Shown here: piece by piece, positions 44,041 to 53,157 of the stretch
Numbering within the stretch: position 1 is the first letter of the stretch
How the letters are laid out: each line of letters begins with the position of its first letter
NCBI RefSeq assembly: GCF_015841355.1
Contig: NZ_CP064908.1
Coordinates: 2,604,001-2,668,000 of the forward strand
From: Synechococcus sp. CBW1107
Lineage (GTDB): Bacteria > Cyanobacteriota > Cyanobacteriia > PCC-6307 > Cyanobiaceae
DNA: 64,000 bases
Direction of reading: 5' to 3'
Translations under genes and position numbers: made by a program
Notes under the pieces: model-generated
Seen by the model: only the letters and a program-made list of their open reading frames with translations
Databases searched by the model: none
What the model was told of the DNA's origin: nothing

Positions 44041-44946
44041 TCAGGGCTTGATCAGCTGGCCAGCGGGGTTGATCGTCGCCCGATCGATGGCCTTCCCGTT
44101 GGAATCCCAGGCTTGAATCAACAGCCGGTCCCTGCTGGCTGTGAGCTCGGCGAAGCTGTGGACGCTGATGGCGCGGGCGCTGCTGGGGCCAGGGGTGACA
44201 GCGCGCAGGTAGGCGCCGCCACCGCCCACCACCAGATAGGTGGTGCCGTTGATCGGCTTGCTGCGCTCGTAGTTGTGCTCGTGGCCGTTGATGTAGAGCT
44301 GCACCCCGAACTGTCGAAACACGGGGGCCAGTCGATTCCTGGCGACGACGTCGTCGCCGTAGTGCCCGGAGGACTGGATCGGATGATGAGCCACCACCAC
44401 CTTCCAGGGGGCCTTGCTGGCGGCAAGGGCCCGTTTCAGCCAGGGAAGCTGGCGTCCCCAGTCGGCGTTGACGTTGGAGTCGAGCATGAAGAACTCCACC
44501 GGCCCCCTGGCCAGGGTGTACCAGCGTCCCTTCATCCCGAAGGGGCGATAGGCGATCTGGGGATCGCCATTGGCCGTGCGGATGTCGTGGTTGCCCAGCA
44601 CGGCATGGAAGGGCACGCCGGCTTCCAGGAGGGCTTTGTAGGGGATTGTGAACTTGTCGTTCACCTGGCTGATGTCGCCCTTGGGATAGATGTTGTCGCC
44701 GCCGAGCACCACCAGATCCACCGGTCGGGCGCGATGGACGGCCGCCATGGCCCTGCCGACCGCCCTCTGGGCCTCGTTGCCGCCGCCGGTGTCGGCCACG
44801 GCCAGCCAGTGCAGGCGACCGCCTTCAGCCCCGGCGGGCCCTGAGGCCTCGGAGAAGGTCGGCTGCTCCAGCAGCACGGCTCCCGCCAGAGCGGCGCCGA
44901 ACAGAACCCCCATCATCCGGCGTCGGCTGACACGCCTGGAATCCAT
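44041..44946 (-). CDS. exported metallophosphoesterase (acid phosphatase-like)
   Basis: 301 residues. Signal with a twin-arginine-like SRRRMMGVLFGAALAGAVLL. Calcineurin-like motifs VADTGGG, LGGDNIYPKGDIS, LGNHDIR, VVAHHPIQSSGHYGDD and INGHEHNYERSKP give the full di-metal site (D, D, N, H, H). The family hydrolyses phosphomonoesters or diesters and resembles purple acid phosphatases. In a phosphate-limited picocyanobacterium a phosphate-scavenging role is plausible. pst genes lie 5 kb away. Confidence 0.92.
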   Translation of the reverse strand: MDSRRVSRRRMMGVLFGAALAGAVLLEQPTFSEASGPAGAEGGRLHWLAVADTGGGNEAQRAVGRAMAAVHRARPVDLVVLGGDNIYPKGDISQVNDKFTIPYKALLEAGVPFHAVLGNHDIRTANGDPQIAYRPFGMKGRWYTLARGPVEFFMLDSNVNADWGRQLPWLKRALAASKAPWKVVVAHHPIQSSGHYGDDVVARNRLAPVFRQFGVQLYINGHEHNYERSKPINGTTYLVVGGGGAYLRAVTPGPSSARAISVHSFAELTASRDRLLIQAWDSNGKAIDRATINPAGQLIKP

Positions 44947-45060
44947 GGGCGGGGATGGGGTGACGGTGACTCACGCTACCCGTCAGACCCGACCCGTGAC
45001 CTCTCAGCCCGGGTCTGCTCGGATGGTCGGCAAGTGGCTGGCTGAGGCGGCCCCAGCGGC

Positions 45061-46956
45061 TCAGAGGCCCCTCTCCATCAGCCGTCCCATCAGATCAGCG
45101 CTGCGCTGCTGGAACCCGGCCAGCTGGTTGGGCTCGAGGCCCCCCACCGCCAGGCGTGCCAGTTCATAGATGTGGCAACTGAGCTCCTGGGCCAGCTGCT
45201 GGCTGGGGGAGCTGGTGCCCGCACCCGTGAGCACAGCGCCACTGGAGAGTTTCTGCAGGCCTTCCACCAGGGGGTGACGGCGGTTGACCACCAGCACATG
45301 GTGGTCGGGCAGTCCGGGCAGGCGCTGCTCCATCAGGGCGCCGATGTCGTTGAGGCGGCGCATCTGCTCCGGCAGCAGAATCAGGGCCGCCGGGGTGTTC
45401 TCCCCCTTGAGCGCCTGGACCTGGATGGTCACCTTCTCGTTGCCCAGAGCACCCCGGAACAGCTCGCGCAACTTCTCGGAACTGTCGGTTCCGTCTGCAT
45501 CGCTCAGGCTGCTCTCCTGCTCCTGGATGCTGGCGTCGAGTTCGGCGTCCACCCGCTGGAATTTCAGCTCGTCGTGGCGGTCCTCCAGCCAGGGGATGAA
45601 CTGGGCATCGATCAGGGTGTCGGCCAGGAGCACCTCCTTCCCCTGCCCCCGCCAGAGGGCCAGCGGCCCGGCCTGGGCGGCTTCATCGGTGCAGTACAGG
45701 ACGCGCTGCTGCTCATCGCTGCCCTGGAGGCGGCTGCGGTAGCCGGAGAGCGTGGTGTAGGCCTTGTCACCAATGGCGATCGGGTCGGACTCCGCCGCCG
45801 CAGCGGTGGTGCCGAACAGGATGAGCTCGGCTACCTGATCGGCGAACTTCTCGTCTTCCATCGCGCCGATCTTGATGAAAGGGGCGATCCCCTCCCAGAT
45901 CTCGGCATACCGGGCTGGCTCATCGCGGTGCAGCTCCTTGAGCCGGTCCCCCACCTTCTTGGCCACGAAGCCGCCGATCGAGCGCACCCGGCGATCCGTC
46001 TGCAGAGCGCTGCGGCTCACGTTGAGCGGGATGTCGGGAGAATCGATCACGCCCCTCAGGGGCAGCAGGTAGCGGGGAACCACCTCCTTGATCGAGTCGG
46101 AAACGAAGACCTGGTTGCAGTAGAGGCGGATCTCGCCCTTCTCCCAGTCGGACCGGCCGGTGATCCTGGGGAAGTAGAGGATGCCCTGAAGGGTGTAAGG
46201 GTAATCGGTGTTGAGGTGCACCCAGAGCAACGGGTCGCCCTGGAAGGGATAGAGATAGCGGTAGAGGGCGATGTAATCGTCGTCGCTGAGATCCCGCGGG
46301 CTCTTGCGCCAGGGCGCCTCCCGCTTGTTCACCGTTTCCCCCTCCAGCTGCACCTGCACCGGCAGGAAGTCGCAGTAGGTGGTGATCAGCGAGCGGATGC
46401 GGGCCGGTTCGATGTATTCCAGCTCCTCCTCCTGCAGGTGCAGGATCACATCGGTGCCTGGCTCGGAGCGTTCTCCAGATTCCAGGCTGAAGTTGGGGGA
46501 GCCGTCGCAGCTCCAGCGCACAGGCTGGGCTCCGGGAGTCGCGCTGAGGCTGATCAGCTCCACCCGGGCCGCCACCATGAAGCTGGAGTAGAAGCCGAGG
46601 CCGAAATGGCCGATGATGGCGTCGTCTTCACGCTTGTACTTCTCGAGGAAGTCCTCGGCGCTGGAGAAGGCCACCTGGTTGATGTAGCGCTTCACTTCAT
46701 CGGCGGTCATGCCGATGCCGTTATCACTGATGGTGAGAGTTTTGGCCTCACGGTCGATCTTGATGCCCACCAGCCCTTCCGGACCTTCGCTGCAGTCGCC
46801 AGCCATGGCCGCCATGCGGCGCTTGCTGATGGCATCCACCCCGTTGCTGACCAGCTCCCTGAGAAACACCTCATGGCCGGAATAGACAGCCTTTTTGATG
46901 ATCGGGAAGATGTTTTCGGTGTGGATCTGAATCTGACCCTGTTCCAGCACCGTCAT
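45061..46956 (-). CDS. htpG: molecular chaperone HtpG (Hsp90)
   Basis: 631 residues. The N-terminal ATPase domain has IFPIIKKAVYSGHEVFLRELVSNGVDAISK with the catalytic Glu in FLRELVSN, SDNGIGMTADEV and IGHFGLGFYSSFMVA, and the middle and C-terminal domains follow to VGGLEPNQLAGF. It is of the cyanobacterial type: the characteristic NELI(S)N-like motif reads LVSNGVDAI. HtpG protects phycobilisome linkers and other proteins under heat and oxidative stress. Confidence 0.97.
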   Translation of the reverse strand: MTVLEQGQIQIHTENIFPIIKKAVYSGHEVFLRELVSNGVDAISKRRMAAMAGDCSEGPEGLVGIKIDREAKTLTISDNGIGMTADEVKRYINQVAFSSAEDFLEKYKREDDAIIGHFGLGFYSSFMVAARVELISLSATPGAQPVRWSCDGSPNFSLESGERSEPGTDVILHLQEEELEYIEPARIRSLITTYCDFLPVQVQLEGETVNKREAPWRKSPRDLSDDDYIALYRYLYPFQGDPLLWVHLNTDYPYTLQGILYFPRITGRSDWEKGEIRLYCNQVFVSDSIKEVVPRYLLPLRGVIDSPDIPLNVSRSALQTDRRVRSIGGFVAKKVGDRLKELHRDEPARYAEIWEGIAPFIKIGAMEDEKFADQVAELILFGTTAAAAESDPIAIGDKAYTTLSGYRSRLQGSDEQQRVLYCTDEAAQAGPLALWRGQGKEVLLADTLIDAQFIPWLEDRHDELKFQRVDAELDASIQEQESSLSDADGTDSSEKLRELFRGALGNEKVTIQVQALKGENTPAALILLPEQMRRLNDIGALMEQRLPGLPDHHVLVVNRRHPLVEGLQKLSSGAVLTGAGTSSPSQQLAQELSCHIYELARLAVGGLEPNQLAGFQQRSADLMGRLMERGL

Positions 46957-47089
46957 GATTCCGTCAGCTTGTAAGGACTTGCGCTTGACCCTAGGCTCAG
47001 CCGTTAACCGGGCTCAAGCCGCGGCGGGGAGGGGTGACCGAACCTCACGGGCCCTGCTCTGACGTTTTGGTCTGCTGGCAAGCCGACCG

Positions 47090-47314
47090 CTACGCGCTGC
47101 GCTGCAGATCGGCTCGCTCCTCAGGCAGGATCGCGCCGCTCACCGGGCAGACCTGCAGGCAGATGCCGCAGTCGATGCAGGTGTCGAAATTGATCCAATA
47201 AAAGGATGTGCCCTTGGCGTTGGCTCCCTGGCCGGGGTGGATGCAGGCCACGGGGCAGGCATCGACGCAATCGGCCACTCCCTCACAGATGTCAGTGACG
47301 ATGCTGTGGGCCAT
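47090..47314 (-). CDS. [4Fe-4S]/[3Fe-4S]-type bacterial ferredoxin
   Basis: 74 residues. Two Cys clusters: C10, C16, C20 and C24 in the first half (ICEGVADCVDACPVACIHPG) and CIDCGICLQVCP (C46, C49, C52, C56) in the second. The spacing C10-x5-C16-x3-C20 is like seven-iron ferredoxins, so one cluster could be [3Fe-4S] and the other [4Fe-4S]. Soluble electron carrier; partner enzyme not identifiable. Lies 84 nt after hisZ and 133 nt from htpG. Confidence 0.92.
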   Translation of the reverse strand: MAHSIVTDICEGVADCVDACPVACIHPGQGANAKGTSFYWINFDTCIDCGICLQVCPVSGAILPEERADLQRSA

Positions 47315-47397
47315 GGCTGCGGAGTCCTGCGATACCTGATCCTAGAAATCCACCCCCTCTGGCTGAGGCGCCTGATGGCGGTGGGCCGGGCCTGGGT

Positions 47398-48573
47398 TCA
47401 GGGGAGCCACTCCAGGGCTGAGCAGCCCCGGCGCTGGGCAGCCGCTTCAGCCTCAGTCCGGCTGGGACAGGGGTCGGGGAGCAGTTCGGCACTCTGGCCC
47501 TGGCCGTGCAGGCGGGAGAGGACCTCCAGGGCGGCGGCCAGGCTGGAGCACGGGCCGTGGGCCACCAGCACCGGCCGGCCGGCCGGGTCGCGGGCACCGG
47601 GTCTGAGCAGCAGGTCGCGGATGTTCTCGATCGAGAAACCGAATCCCACACCGGCAGCCTCAGCGATCTCGGCTCCGAAACGGCCCACCAGGGCGTCGTA
47701 ACGGCCGCCGCTGGCGATCTCCACCGGCGCCTCGGCTCCCAGGCAGACCAGCTTGAGCACGATCCCGTCGTAGAGGTCGAAGTGAGGCTGGAAACTGGGA
47801 TCCAGCTGCAGGCCGATGCCCAGGCGGTCAGCCGTGGGGGCCACGATCTCGAGGGATCCCGCCAGCTCATCGAGCAGAGAGCACTCCCCGAGATGACGGC
47901 GCAGCTGGCTGAGCACAGCCGCCGGTTCCCCGCGCAGACGCATCAGCTCCTGGAGCCGGTCGATCTGGACCTGGGGCAGGGGCAGGCGGGCGATCGCCAG
48001 GGGATCGAAACCGGAAAGAGCCTGGCGCGCGCTGGAGCGATGGGCGGAGGGCAGCTCATCGAGCAGGGCGGAGAGCACGCCGTGGTGGCCCACCAGCAGC
48101 CTGGGCTGATGGCTCGCCTGCAGACCCAGGGTCTCGCTGCAGGCCAGCAGCAGGGCCATGAGTTCGGCGTCCGCCGCTGCGGAGCTCACCCCCAGCAGCT
48201 CCACGCCGCTCTGGAGCCGCTCGCTCAGGCGCTGGCCTCCGCTGTCCCCGGTGAAGGTGCGGAAGGTGCTGCCCTCCGCCCACAGCCGCAGTGGACGGGG
48301 GCGATCCGCCAGGCGGGTGCAGGCGGCCCGGGCGATCGAGGCAGTCAGCTCGGGCCGCAGTCCCAGCGGTTCCTCTGCGGTGAGGCGCGCCACCTCCCGC
48401 TCGGCGATGCCGCCGCCGGCCTCAAGGGTGTCAAGCCGCTCCACCATCGGCGGCGCCACCTCCTGGTAGCCCCACAGCCGGTAGACCTCCGCCAGCCGCT
48501 GGCAGAGCTGGCGGTTGCGGTCCACCTGGCGGGGGTGCAGATCCCTGGCGCCGGCGGCGGGTTGCAGGGCCAT
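47398..48573 (-). CDS. hisZ: ATP phosphoribosyltransferase regulatory subunit
   Basis: 391 residues. A class-II aminoacyl-tRNA synthetase paralogue, related to HisRS, that forms the octameric complex with short HisG and carries the histidine feedback site. The opening RQLCQRLAEVYRLWGYQEVAPPMVERLDTLEAGGG and the motif-2-like LRPELTASIARAACTRL support HisZ. The C-terminal half is shorter than in true HisRS and has no anticodon-binding domain. No hisG lies in the window. Confidence 0.93.
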   Translation of the reverse strand: MALQPAAGARDLHPRQVDRNRQLCQRLAEVYRLWGYQEVAPPMVERLDTLEAGGGIAEREVARLTAEEPLGLRPELTASIARAACTRLADRPRPLRLWAEGSTFRTFTGDSGGQRLSERLQSGVELLGVSSAAADAELMALLLACSETLGLQASHQPRLLVGHHGVLSALLDELPSAHRSSARQALSGFDPLAIARLPLPQVQIDRLQELMRLRGEPAAVLSQLRRHLGECSLLDELAGSLEIVAPTADRLGIGLQLDPSFQPHFDLYDGIVLKLVCLGAEAPVEIASGGRYDALVGRFGAEIAEAAGVGFGFSIENIRDLLLRPGARDPAGRPVLVAHGPCSSLAAALEVLSRLHGQGQSAELLPDPCPSRTEAEAAAQRRGCSALEWLP

Positions 48574-48627
48574 GGGGGCGGAGGGGCTGGAGGACGGGAG
48601 ACGCTGGATCCTATGGAGCGGTTGGAG

Positions 48628-49512
48628 CTAGAGGTCGAGCTCCGGAGCCCCGAACAGGTGGCCGGGCAGTGGGCGGCAGTGAGCGAGGCCCTCGATCAGG
48701 GCCGCCTGCAGACCTGGTGTGCAGGCGATCAGCCGTCCCTCGGCCAGGGTGGCCGGACTGCCGTCGTAGCGACTGACCACACCGCCTGCCTGCTCCACGA
48801 GCGCCACCCCCGCGGCCAGATCCCAGGGGGAGAGGCCCCGCTCCCAGTAGCCATCCAGCCGGCCTGCGGCCACGAAGGCCAGATCCACCGCCGCCGCCCC
48901 GCCGCGCCGCACGCCGCGGCTGCGATGGGTGAACCAGCAGAACTCGGTGTAGTTGGTGTCGGGCTGGGTCTGGCGGTCGTAGGCGAAGCCCGTGACCAGC
49001 AGCGAAGCGGCAAGGTCGTTGCAGCCACTCACCCGCAGCGGACGGTCGTTGCACCAGGCCCCCAGGCCAGGGGCCGCCCAGTAGAGCTCCTCGAGCGCCG
49101 GCACGCTGATGGCCCCCAGCAACGGTGCACCCTTCCAGGTGAGGCCGATCGAGGTGGCGAAGAAGGGATAGCTGTGGGCGTAGTTGGTGGTGCCATCGAG
49201 GGGATCCACGCACCATTCCAGCTGCGAGCCGGTGCTGCGGCGTCCGCTTTCCTCCGCCAGCACGCCCAGCTCCGGTGTGCGGGCTTCGAGCACGGTCAGC
49301 ACCGCCTGTTCCGCCGCCAGATCGGCCTCGGTGACCAGATCTCCGGAGCGGCCCTTTTCGCGGATCGACTCGAGCTGGCCGAAGTGGTGCGTCAGCACCT
49401 TCGCGCCGGCGGCGGCGGCGTCCCGGGCCACGTCCACCAGCCGTTCAACCTCGGAGGGCGTCAGGGCTGAATCCAGCAGTGCCTGTCCGGAGAGGCTTGG
49501 CACGGGCTCCAT
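48628..49512 (-). CDS. inositol monophosphatase family protein
   Basis: 294 residues from ATG 49512. The metal-binding signatures are E87/E88 (LAEESG), DPLDGTTNYAHS (D103, D106) and WDLAAGVALVEQAGG near the C-terminus. Mg-dependent phosphatase of the IMPase/SuhB/histidinol-phosphatase superfamily; the exact substrate cannot be set from sequence. Its ATG shares bases with the ferredoxin stop (TGATG), giving a coupled pair, and hisZ follows on the same strand, so a histidinol-phosphate phosphatase role is worth considering. Confidence 0.9.
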   Translation of the reverse strand: MEPVPSLSGQALLDSALTPSEVERLVDVARDAAAAGAKVLTHHFGQLESIREKGRSGDLVTEADLAAEQAVLTVLEARTPELGVLAEESGRRSTGSQLEWCVDPLDGTTNYAHSYPFFATSIGLTWKGAPLLGAISVPALEELYWAAPGLGAWCNDRPLRVSGCNDLAASLLVTGFAYDRQTQPDTNYTEFCWFTHRSRGVRRGGAAAVDLAFVAAGRLDGYWERGLSPWDLAAGVALVEQAGGVVSRYDGSPATLAEGRLIACTPGLQAALIEGLAHCRPLPGHLFGAPELDL

Positions 49513-49880
49513 CACTCGTCCTCCAGGGGCAGGCCTGGCGTCACCCGACCCCGGCCGAAATAGCGCCCGAACTGAAGCTCATAGACCTCGTCCTCGTCCT
49601 GGGTCTCCACCTCCAGGGGGCCAGTGGCCCGGGCCACGCAGAGCAGGCCGTACCCCCGCCGCCGCAGATCCTGGGAGAGGCCCAGGGCCTCCTGCTGATC
49701 GATCTCACCGGAGATGACGCGCACGGCACAGGTGGTGCAGCAGCCGTTGCGGCAGCTGAAGGGCAGTGGCTGCCCCTGGGCCTCGAAACTGCGCAGGATG
49801 TACTCCCCTTCGGGGACCTCCAATCGGATCAGCCGTTGTTCCTGCCGCCAGTGCACCGTGATCGGGAAGCGTCGTGTCAT
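49512..49880 (-). CDS. plant-type [2Fe-2S] ferredoxin
   Basis: 122 residues. Cluster ligands C43, C48, C51 and C81: SCRNGCCTTC and LLCVARATG. Longer than photosynthetic PetF by about 20 residues at the C-terminus (YFGRGRVTPGLPLEDE), and the tail is atypical. Probably an alternative electron carrier rather than the main photosynthetic ferredoxin. Overlaps the IMPase-family gene by 1 nt. Confidence 0.93.
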   Translation of the reverse strand: MTRRFPITVHWRQEQRLIRLEVPEGEYILRSFEAQGQPLPFSCRNGCCTTCAVRVISGEIDQQEALGLSQDLRRRGYGLLCVARATGPLEVETQDEDEVYELQFGRYFGRGRVTPGLPLEDE

Positions 49881-49941
49881 CGGATGGAATTGGAGCCTCT
49901 GGGCTGACTGCTACATTGCCATCTGCCCCATGACAGCCGCT

Positions 49942-50028
49942 GGAGAGGTGGCCGAGTGGTCGAAGGCGCAGCACTGGAAATGCTGTATAGGGGCAACTCT
50001 ATCGAGGGTTCGAATCCCTCCCTCTCCG
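49942..50028 (+). tRNA. tRNA-Ser (anticodon GGA)
   Basis: An 87-nt tRNA with acceptor stem GGAGAGG/CCTCTCC, discriminator G at 50028, an anticodon loop CTGGAAA placing GGA at 49976-49978, a long variable arm (TATAGGGGCAACTCTA) as expected for serine, and the T-loop GGTTCGAATCC. No encoded CCA follows. A rho-independent terminator begins 14 nt downstream. Confidence 0.97.
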
Positions 50029-50041
50029 CTTCCAACCATCG

Positions 50042-50067
50042 AGCCGGCTCCTGCAGCCGGCTTTTTT
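50042..50067 (+). terminator. rho-independent terminator after tRNA-Ser
   Basis: The palindromic octamer AGCCGGCT at 50042-50049 pairs with its copy at 50055-50062 around CCTGC, immediately followed by TTTTT at 50063-50067. Confidence 0.92.
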
Positions 50068-50243
50068 ATGCGCGGTAGGTTCTGATTCGCCTGTGATCGA
50101 CAGCGATTGCTGAGTGGCGCCGTAGAGCTGGACCGGTGGCAGGACCAGACCACCGGCCTGCAGGTCGGAGTGCGACATCCTCCAGTCACGCTGAGGATTC
50201 CCTGGTTCCAGGCCGTTGGCCCGACTGAGTGCCCAGTGGGGCG

Positions 50244-51062
50244 TCAGCCGAAGCGACCGGTGACGTAATCCTGGGTGGCCTGCTGCACCGGGGCGTTGAA
50301 GATTCGCTCGGTATCGTTGAACTCCACCAGATAACCCACCTTGCCGCTGCCACCTTCCACGGCTTCGGCGTTGAAGAATGCTGTGTAGTCCGACACCCGC
50401 ACGGCCTGCTGCATGTTGTGGGTGACGATCACGATGGTGAAGCTCTTCTTGAGCTCATGCATCATCTCCTCGATCTTGAGCGTGGAGATCGGGTCAAGTG
50501 CCGAGCAGGGTTCATCCATCAGGATCACTTCCGGCTCAACGGCAATGGCGCGGGCGATGCAGAGCCGCTGCTGCTGGCCGCCGGAGAGGGCATTGCCACT
50601 CTCCTTCAGCTTGTCTTTGGTTTCATCCCAGATGGCGGCCTTGCGCAGGGAGCGCTCCACCAGTTCATCCATGTCTCCCTTGTAGCCGTTGATCCTGGCC
50701 CCGAAGGCGATGTTCTCGTAGATGCTCTTGGGGAAGGGGTTGGGTTTCTGGAACACCATGCCGATGCGACGCCGCACTTCCACCGGATCCACCTCCCGGG
50801 CATACATGTCCTGACCGTCGAAGACCACGCGACCACGCAGGCTGCAGCCCTCGATCAGATCGTTCATGCGGTTGAGGGACCGCAGGACGGTTGATTTGCC
50901 GCAGCCGGAGGGGCCGATGAAGGCCGTCACCCGATTGCGGGGGATGTCCATGTAGACATCGCGCACGGCTTCGAAGCTGCCGTAGCTGATGGTGACGTTC
51001 TCCAGGCTGAGGCAGCTCGGCAAGGTGGAGCTGGTGCTGGGTGCATTCAGGGTGCTGGTCAT
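50244..51062 (-). CDS. pstB: phosphate ABC transporter ATP-binding protein
   Basis: 272 residues from ATG 51062. Walker [10 protein letters not shown] is at residues 50-58, the signature [14 protein letters not shown] follows, and Walker B is [16 protein letters not shown]. These are typical of PstB in the high-affinity phosphate importer PstSCAB. The frame extends upstream to 51155, but the extra N-terminus is not family-like. Last gene of the pstC-pstA-pstB run; pstS is not in the window. Confidence 0.97.
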   Translation of the reverse strand: MTSTLNAPSTSSTLPSCLSLENVTISYGSFEAVRDVYMDIPRNRVTAFIGPSGCGKSTVLRSLNRMNDLIEGCSLRGRVVFDGQDMYAREVDPVEVRRRIGMVFQKPNPFPKSIYENIAFGARINGYKGDMDELVERSLRKAAIWDETKDKLKESGNALSGGQQQRLCIARAIAVEPEVILMDEPCSALDPISTLKIEEMMHELKKSFTIVIVTHNMQQAVRVSDYTAFFNAEAVEGGSGKVGYLVEFNDTERIFNAPVQQATQDYVTGRFG

Positions 51063-51105
51063 GGCTGGGTGAGGAGCAGTGGTGGTGTAATCCGGACGAT
51101 GGGAG

Positions 51106-51999
51106 CTAGCTGGAGGCGAACCGACGAATCCAGCGGGCAAGCAGATTGGCGCCAAGAATGAGGATCACGAGTACAAACGACGCGGCCCAGGCCAGAGAGT
51201 TCTGCGCTTCGTAGGGCATGATCGCGAAGTTGAAGATCAACACCGACATCGAGGCGATCGGGTTGAACAGACCCTCGGGCCAGAAGGGTGAGAACAGGGC
51301 GGTGAAGATCAGGGGCGCCGTTTCACCGGCAGCCCGGGCGATGGCCAGCACAACCCCTGTGGCGATCGGAGTGAACGCGCTGGGCAGAGTGATGCGTGTG
51401 ATCGTCACGAACTTCGAGGCACCGACACCGATCGCTCCCCAGCTCAGTTCCTGGGGCACCAGCTTCAGGCCTTCATCGGTGGTTTTGATCACCGTCGGCA
51501 GCATCAGCACAGCCAGGGCGATGCCACCGGCAGCGGCGGAATACGACTGGCCGAAGAACAGCCGGGTAGCCACGATCGCGCTGTACACGAACACGCCGCA
51601 GATGATCGAGGGCACTCCGGCGAGGATGTCGTTGCCGACGCGGATGAACTGGGCGAACCAACCATTGCTGGCGTATTCCGCCAGGTAGACGCCTCCGCCC
51701 ACACCCACGGGAATGGCAATCAGGGAAGCCACCAGGGTGACCACGAAGGTGCCGATGATGGCGTTGGCGATGCCGCCACCGTCCAGGCCCGGGGCCGGAG
51801 GAAGCTGGGTGAAGAGACTGACGCTGATCAGCTTGCCCCCCTGGATGAGCACGTAGACCAGCACCAGCACGAGAGGGAGAACCGCGATCAGGCTGAACAG
51901 CCCGGCGATGAAGGTGAAGAGCCTGTCGGTGCGGTTGCGCCTCAGCCCCGGATTGAAGTGAAGCGAGCGTGCTGCACGGGCTGGTGTGGCCAGAGTCAT
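51106..51999 (-). CDS. pstA: phosphate ABC transporter permease PstA
   Basis: 297 residues with about six membrane helices. The EAA-like loop [31 protein letters not shown] and the [17 protein letters not shown] segment are typical of PstA. Heterodimer partner of PstC. The stop lies 43 nt before the pstB start, and the start 10 nt after the pstC stop. Confidence 0.96.
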   Translation of the reverse strand: MTLATPARAARSLHFNPGLRRNRTDRLFTFIAGLFSLIAVLPLVLVLVYVLIQGGKLISVSLFTQLPPAPGLDGGGIANAIIGTFVVTLVASLIAIPVGVGGGVYLAEYASNGWFAQFIRVGNDILAGVPSIICGVFVYSAIVATRLFFGQSYSAAAGGIALAVLMLPTVIKTTDEGLKLVPQELSWGAIGVGASKFVTITRITLPSAFTPIATGVVLAIARAAGETAPLIFTALFSPFWPEGLFNPIASMSVLIFNFAIMPYEAQNSLAWAASFVLVILILGANLLARWIRRFASS

Positions 52000-52009
52000 G
52001 GTGGGTTGC

Positions 52010-52972
52010 TCAGTTGTAACTCAGGCTGAACTTGCGAACGATCCATTGGGCAAGGATGTTCACGGCAAAGGTGAGCAGCATCAGAATGAGGGCTGCATAA
52101 AGAAGGGCCGAAACCTGTATGCCATCGGCCTCGCCGAACTGATTGGCCAGCATGGCGGAGATGGTGTTTCCGGGAGCCAGCAGCGACCAGCTGAAGTTCA
52201 TCGAGTTGCCGATGATCATGGTCACGGCCATGGTTTCTCCCATGGCACGGCCCAGCGCCAGCATCACGCCGCCGATGATCGAGGAGATGGCTGCCGGCAG
52301 GATCACATTGAAGATGGCGATCCAGCGGGTGCTGCCCACCCCGTAGGCCCCCTGGCGCAGCTCCTGAGGCACCTGATTGAGGGCATCCCGGGAAATGGCG
52401 GTGATGATCGGCAGGATCATCACCACCAGAATCAGCACTGCTGGAGCCATACCGGGACCCTTGGGGGCCGTTGAGAACAGGGGAAACCAGCCGAGGCTCC
52501 TGTACAGGAAATTGAGGAATGGCCTGAGCAGGGGCTCCATCACGAAGATGGCCCAGAGACCCAGGACCACCGAGGGGATCGCCGCCAGCAGTTCCACCAT
52601 CACGCCGATCAGCTCGCGCCAGGTGCGTGGAATCAGATTTTCGGTGATGAAGATGGCGGTTCCGACTCCCAGCGGCACGGCAATGACCAGCGCCAGCAGA
52701 GACGAAACAATGGTGCCGTAGATCGCCGTGAAGGCTCCGTACTGGCTGTTGACCGGATCCCAGCCCGAGGTGATCAGAAAGGACAGGCCGAAGGTGCCCA
52801 TCGCCTCCCTGGCCCCGCTGAACACCGTCAGGAAGATGCCGAGCAGCACCACGGCCACGAGGGAGGCCAGCACAATCGTGAGCAGCTTGAATCCGCCATC
52901 GATCGTGCGTTCGGCCCAGGGGCGGTTGCGCAGGGTGAACTGATCCTGGCCCGATTCAGATCGGATCACCAT
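52010..52972 (-). CDS. pstC: phosphate ABC transporter permease PstC
   Basis: 320 residues from ATG 52972. About six membrane helices; the coupling loop LNQVPQELRQGAYGVGSTRWIAIFNVILPAA is the EAA motif, and ELLAAIPSVVLGLWAIFVM is conserved in PstC. An upstream in-frame start at 53053 would lengthen it by 27 residues but gives a less typical N-terminus. The divergent intergenic region toward dnaK (185 nt) must contain its promoter. Confidence 0.95.
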   Translation of the reverse strand: MVIRSESGQDQFTLRNRPWAERTIDGGFKLLTIVLASLVAVVLLGIFLTVFSGAREAMGTFGLSFLITSGWDPVNSQYGAFTAIYGTIVSSLLALVIAVPLGVGTAIFITENLIPRTWRELIGVMVELLAAIPSVVLGLWAIFVMEPLLRPFLNFLYRSLGWFPLFSTAPKGPGMAPAVLILVVMILPIITAISRDALNQVPQELRQGAYGVGSTRWIAIFNVILPAAISSIIGGVMLALGRAMGETMAVTMIIGNSMNFSWSLLAPGNTISAMLANQFGEADGIQVSALLYAALILMLLTFAVNILAQWIVRKFSLSYN

Positions 52973-53157
52973 GGAGCTACGGACGAGAAGACGAGTAGCC
53001 CGTGCAGGCTGCCCACTGTAAGAACCTAGATTGTGAACCAGGCTCGCGACCACTAAGAACGCCTTAACACCGTCACAGATCGAGCGGTCCAGGAGGCAGC
53101 CACGCCTGCGGCTTCTGGCCGGGAAGCCGGTAGTTTGGGGCTTCGCTTTGGGGATGC
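52973..53157. promoter_or_regulatory. divergent intergenic region between pstC and dnaK
   Basis: 185 nt with both neighbouring genes reading outward, so it must hold at least one promoter for each. On the minus strand a segment around 53055-53075 has two TTA(A/G)-containing blocks about 11 nt apart, weakly like a cyanobacterial Pho box, but the match is poor. No clear sigma70 pair could be set by eye. Confidence 0.5.

Noticed and set aside
49942-50243. tRNA-Ser as a possible integration site for a genomic island
   Set aside because: No integrase, no repeated tRNA 3' end and no change in gene content downstream; the genes beyond are pst and dnaK.
50107-50268. Short plus-strand frame of 53 codons (TTG start) between tRNA-Ser and pstB
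   Set aside because: Overlaps the pstB 3' end and has no recognisable domain. It looks somewhat protein-like (WQDQTTGLQVGVRHPPVTLR), so conservation could be tested, but I cannot support it.
52973-53157. Pho box upstream of pstC
   Set aside because: Only weak TTAA-containing blocks; spacing and sequence do not match the three-repeat cyanobacterial consensus.
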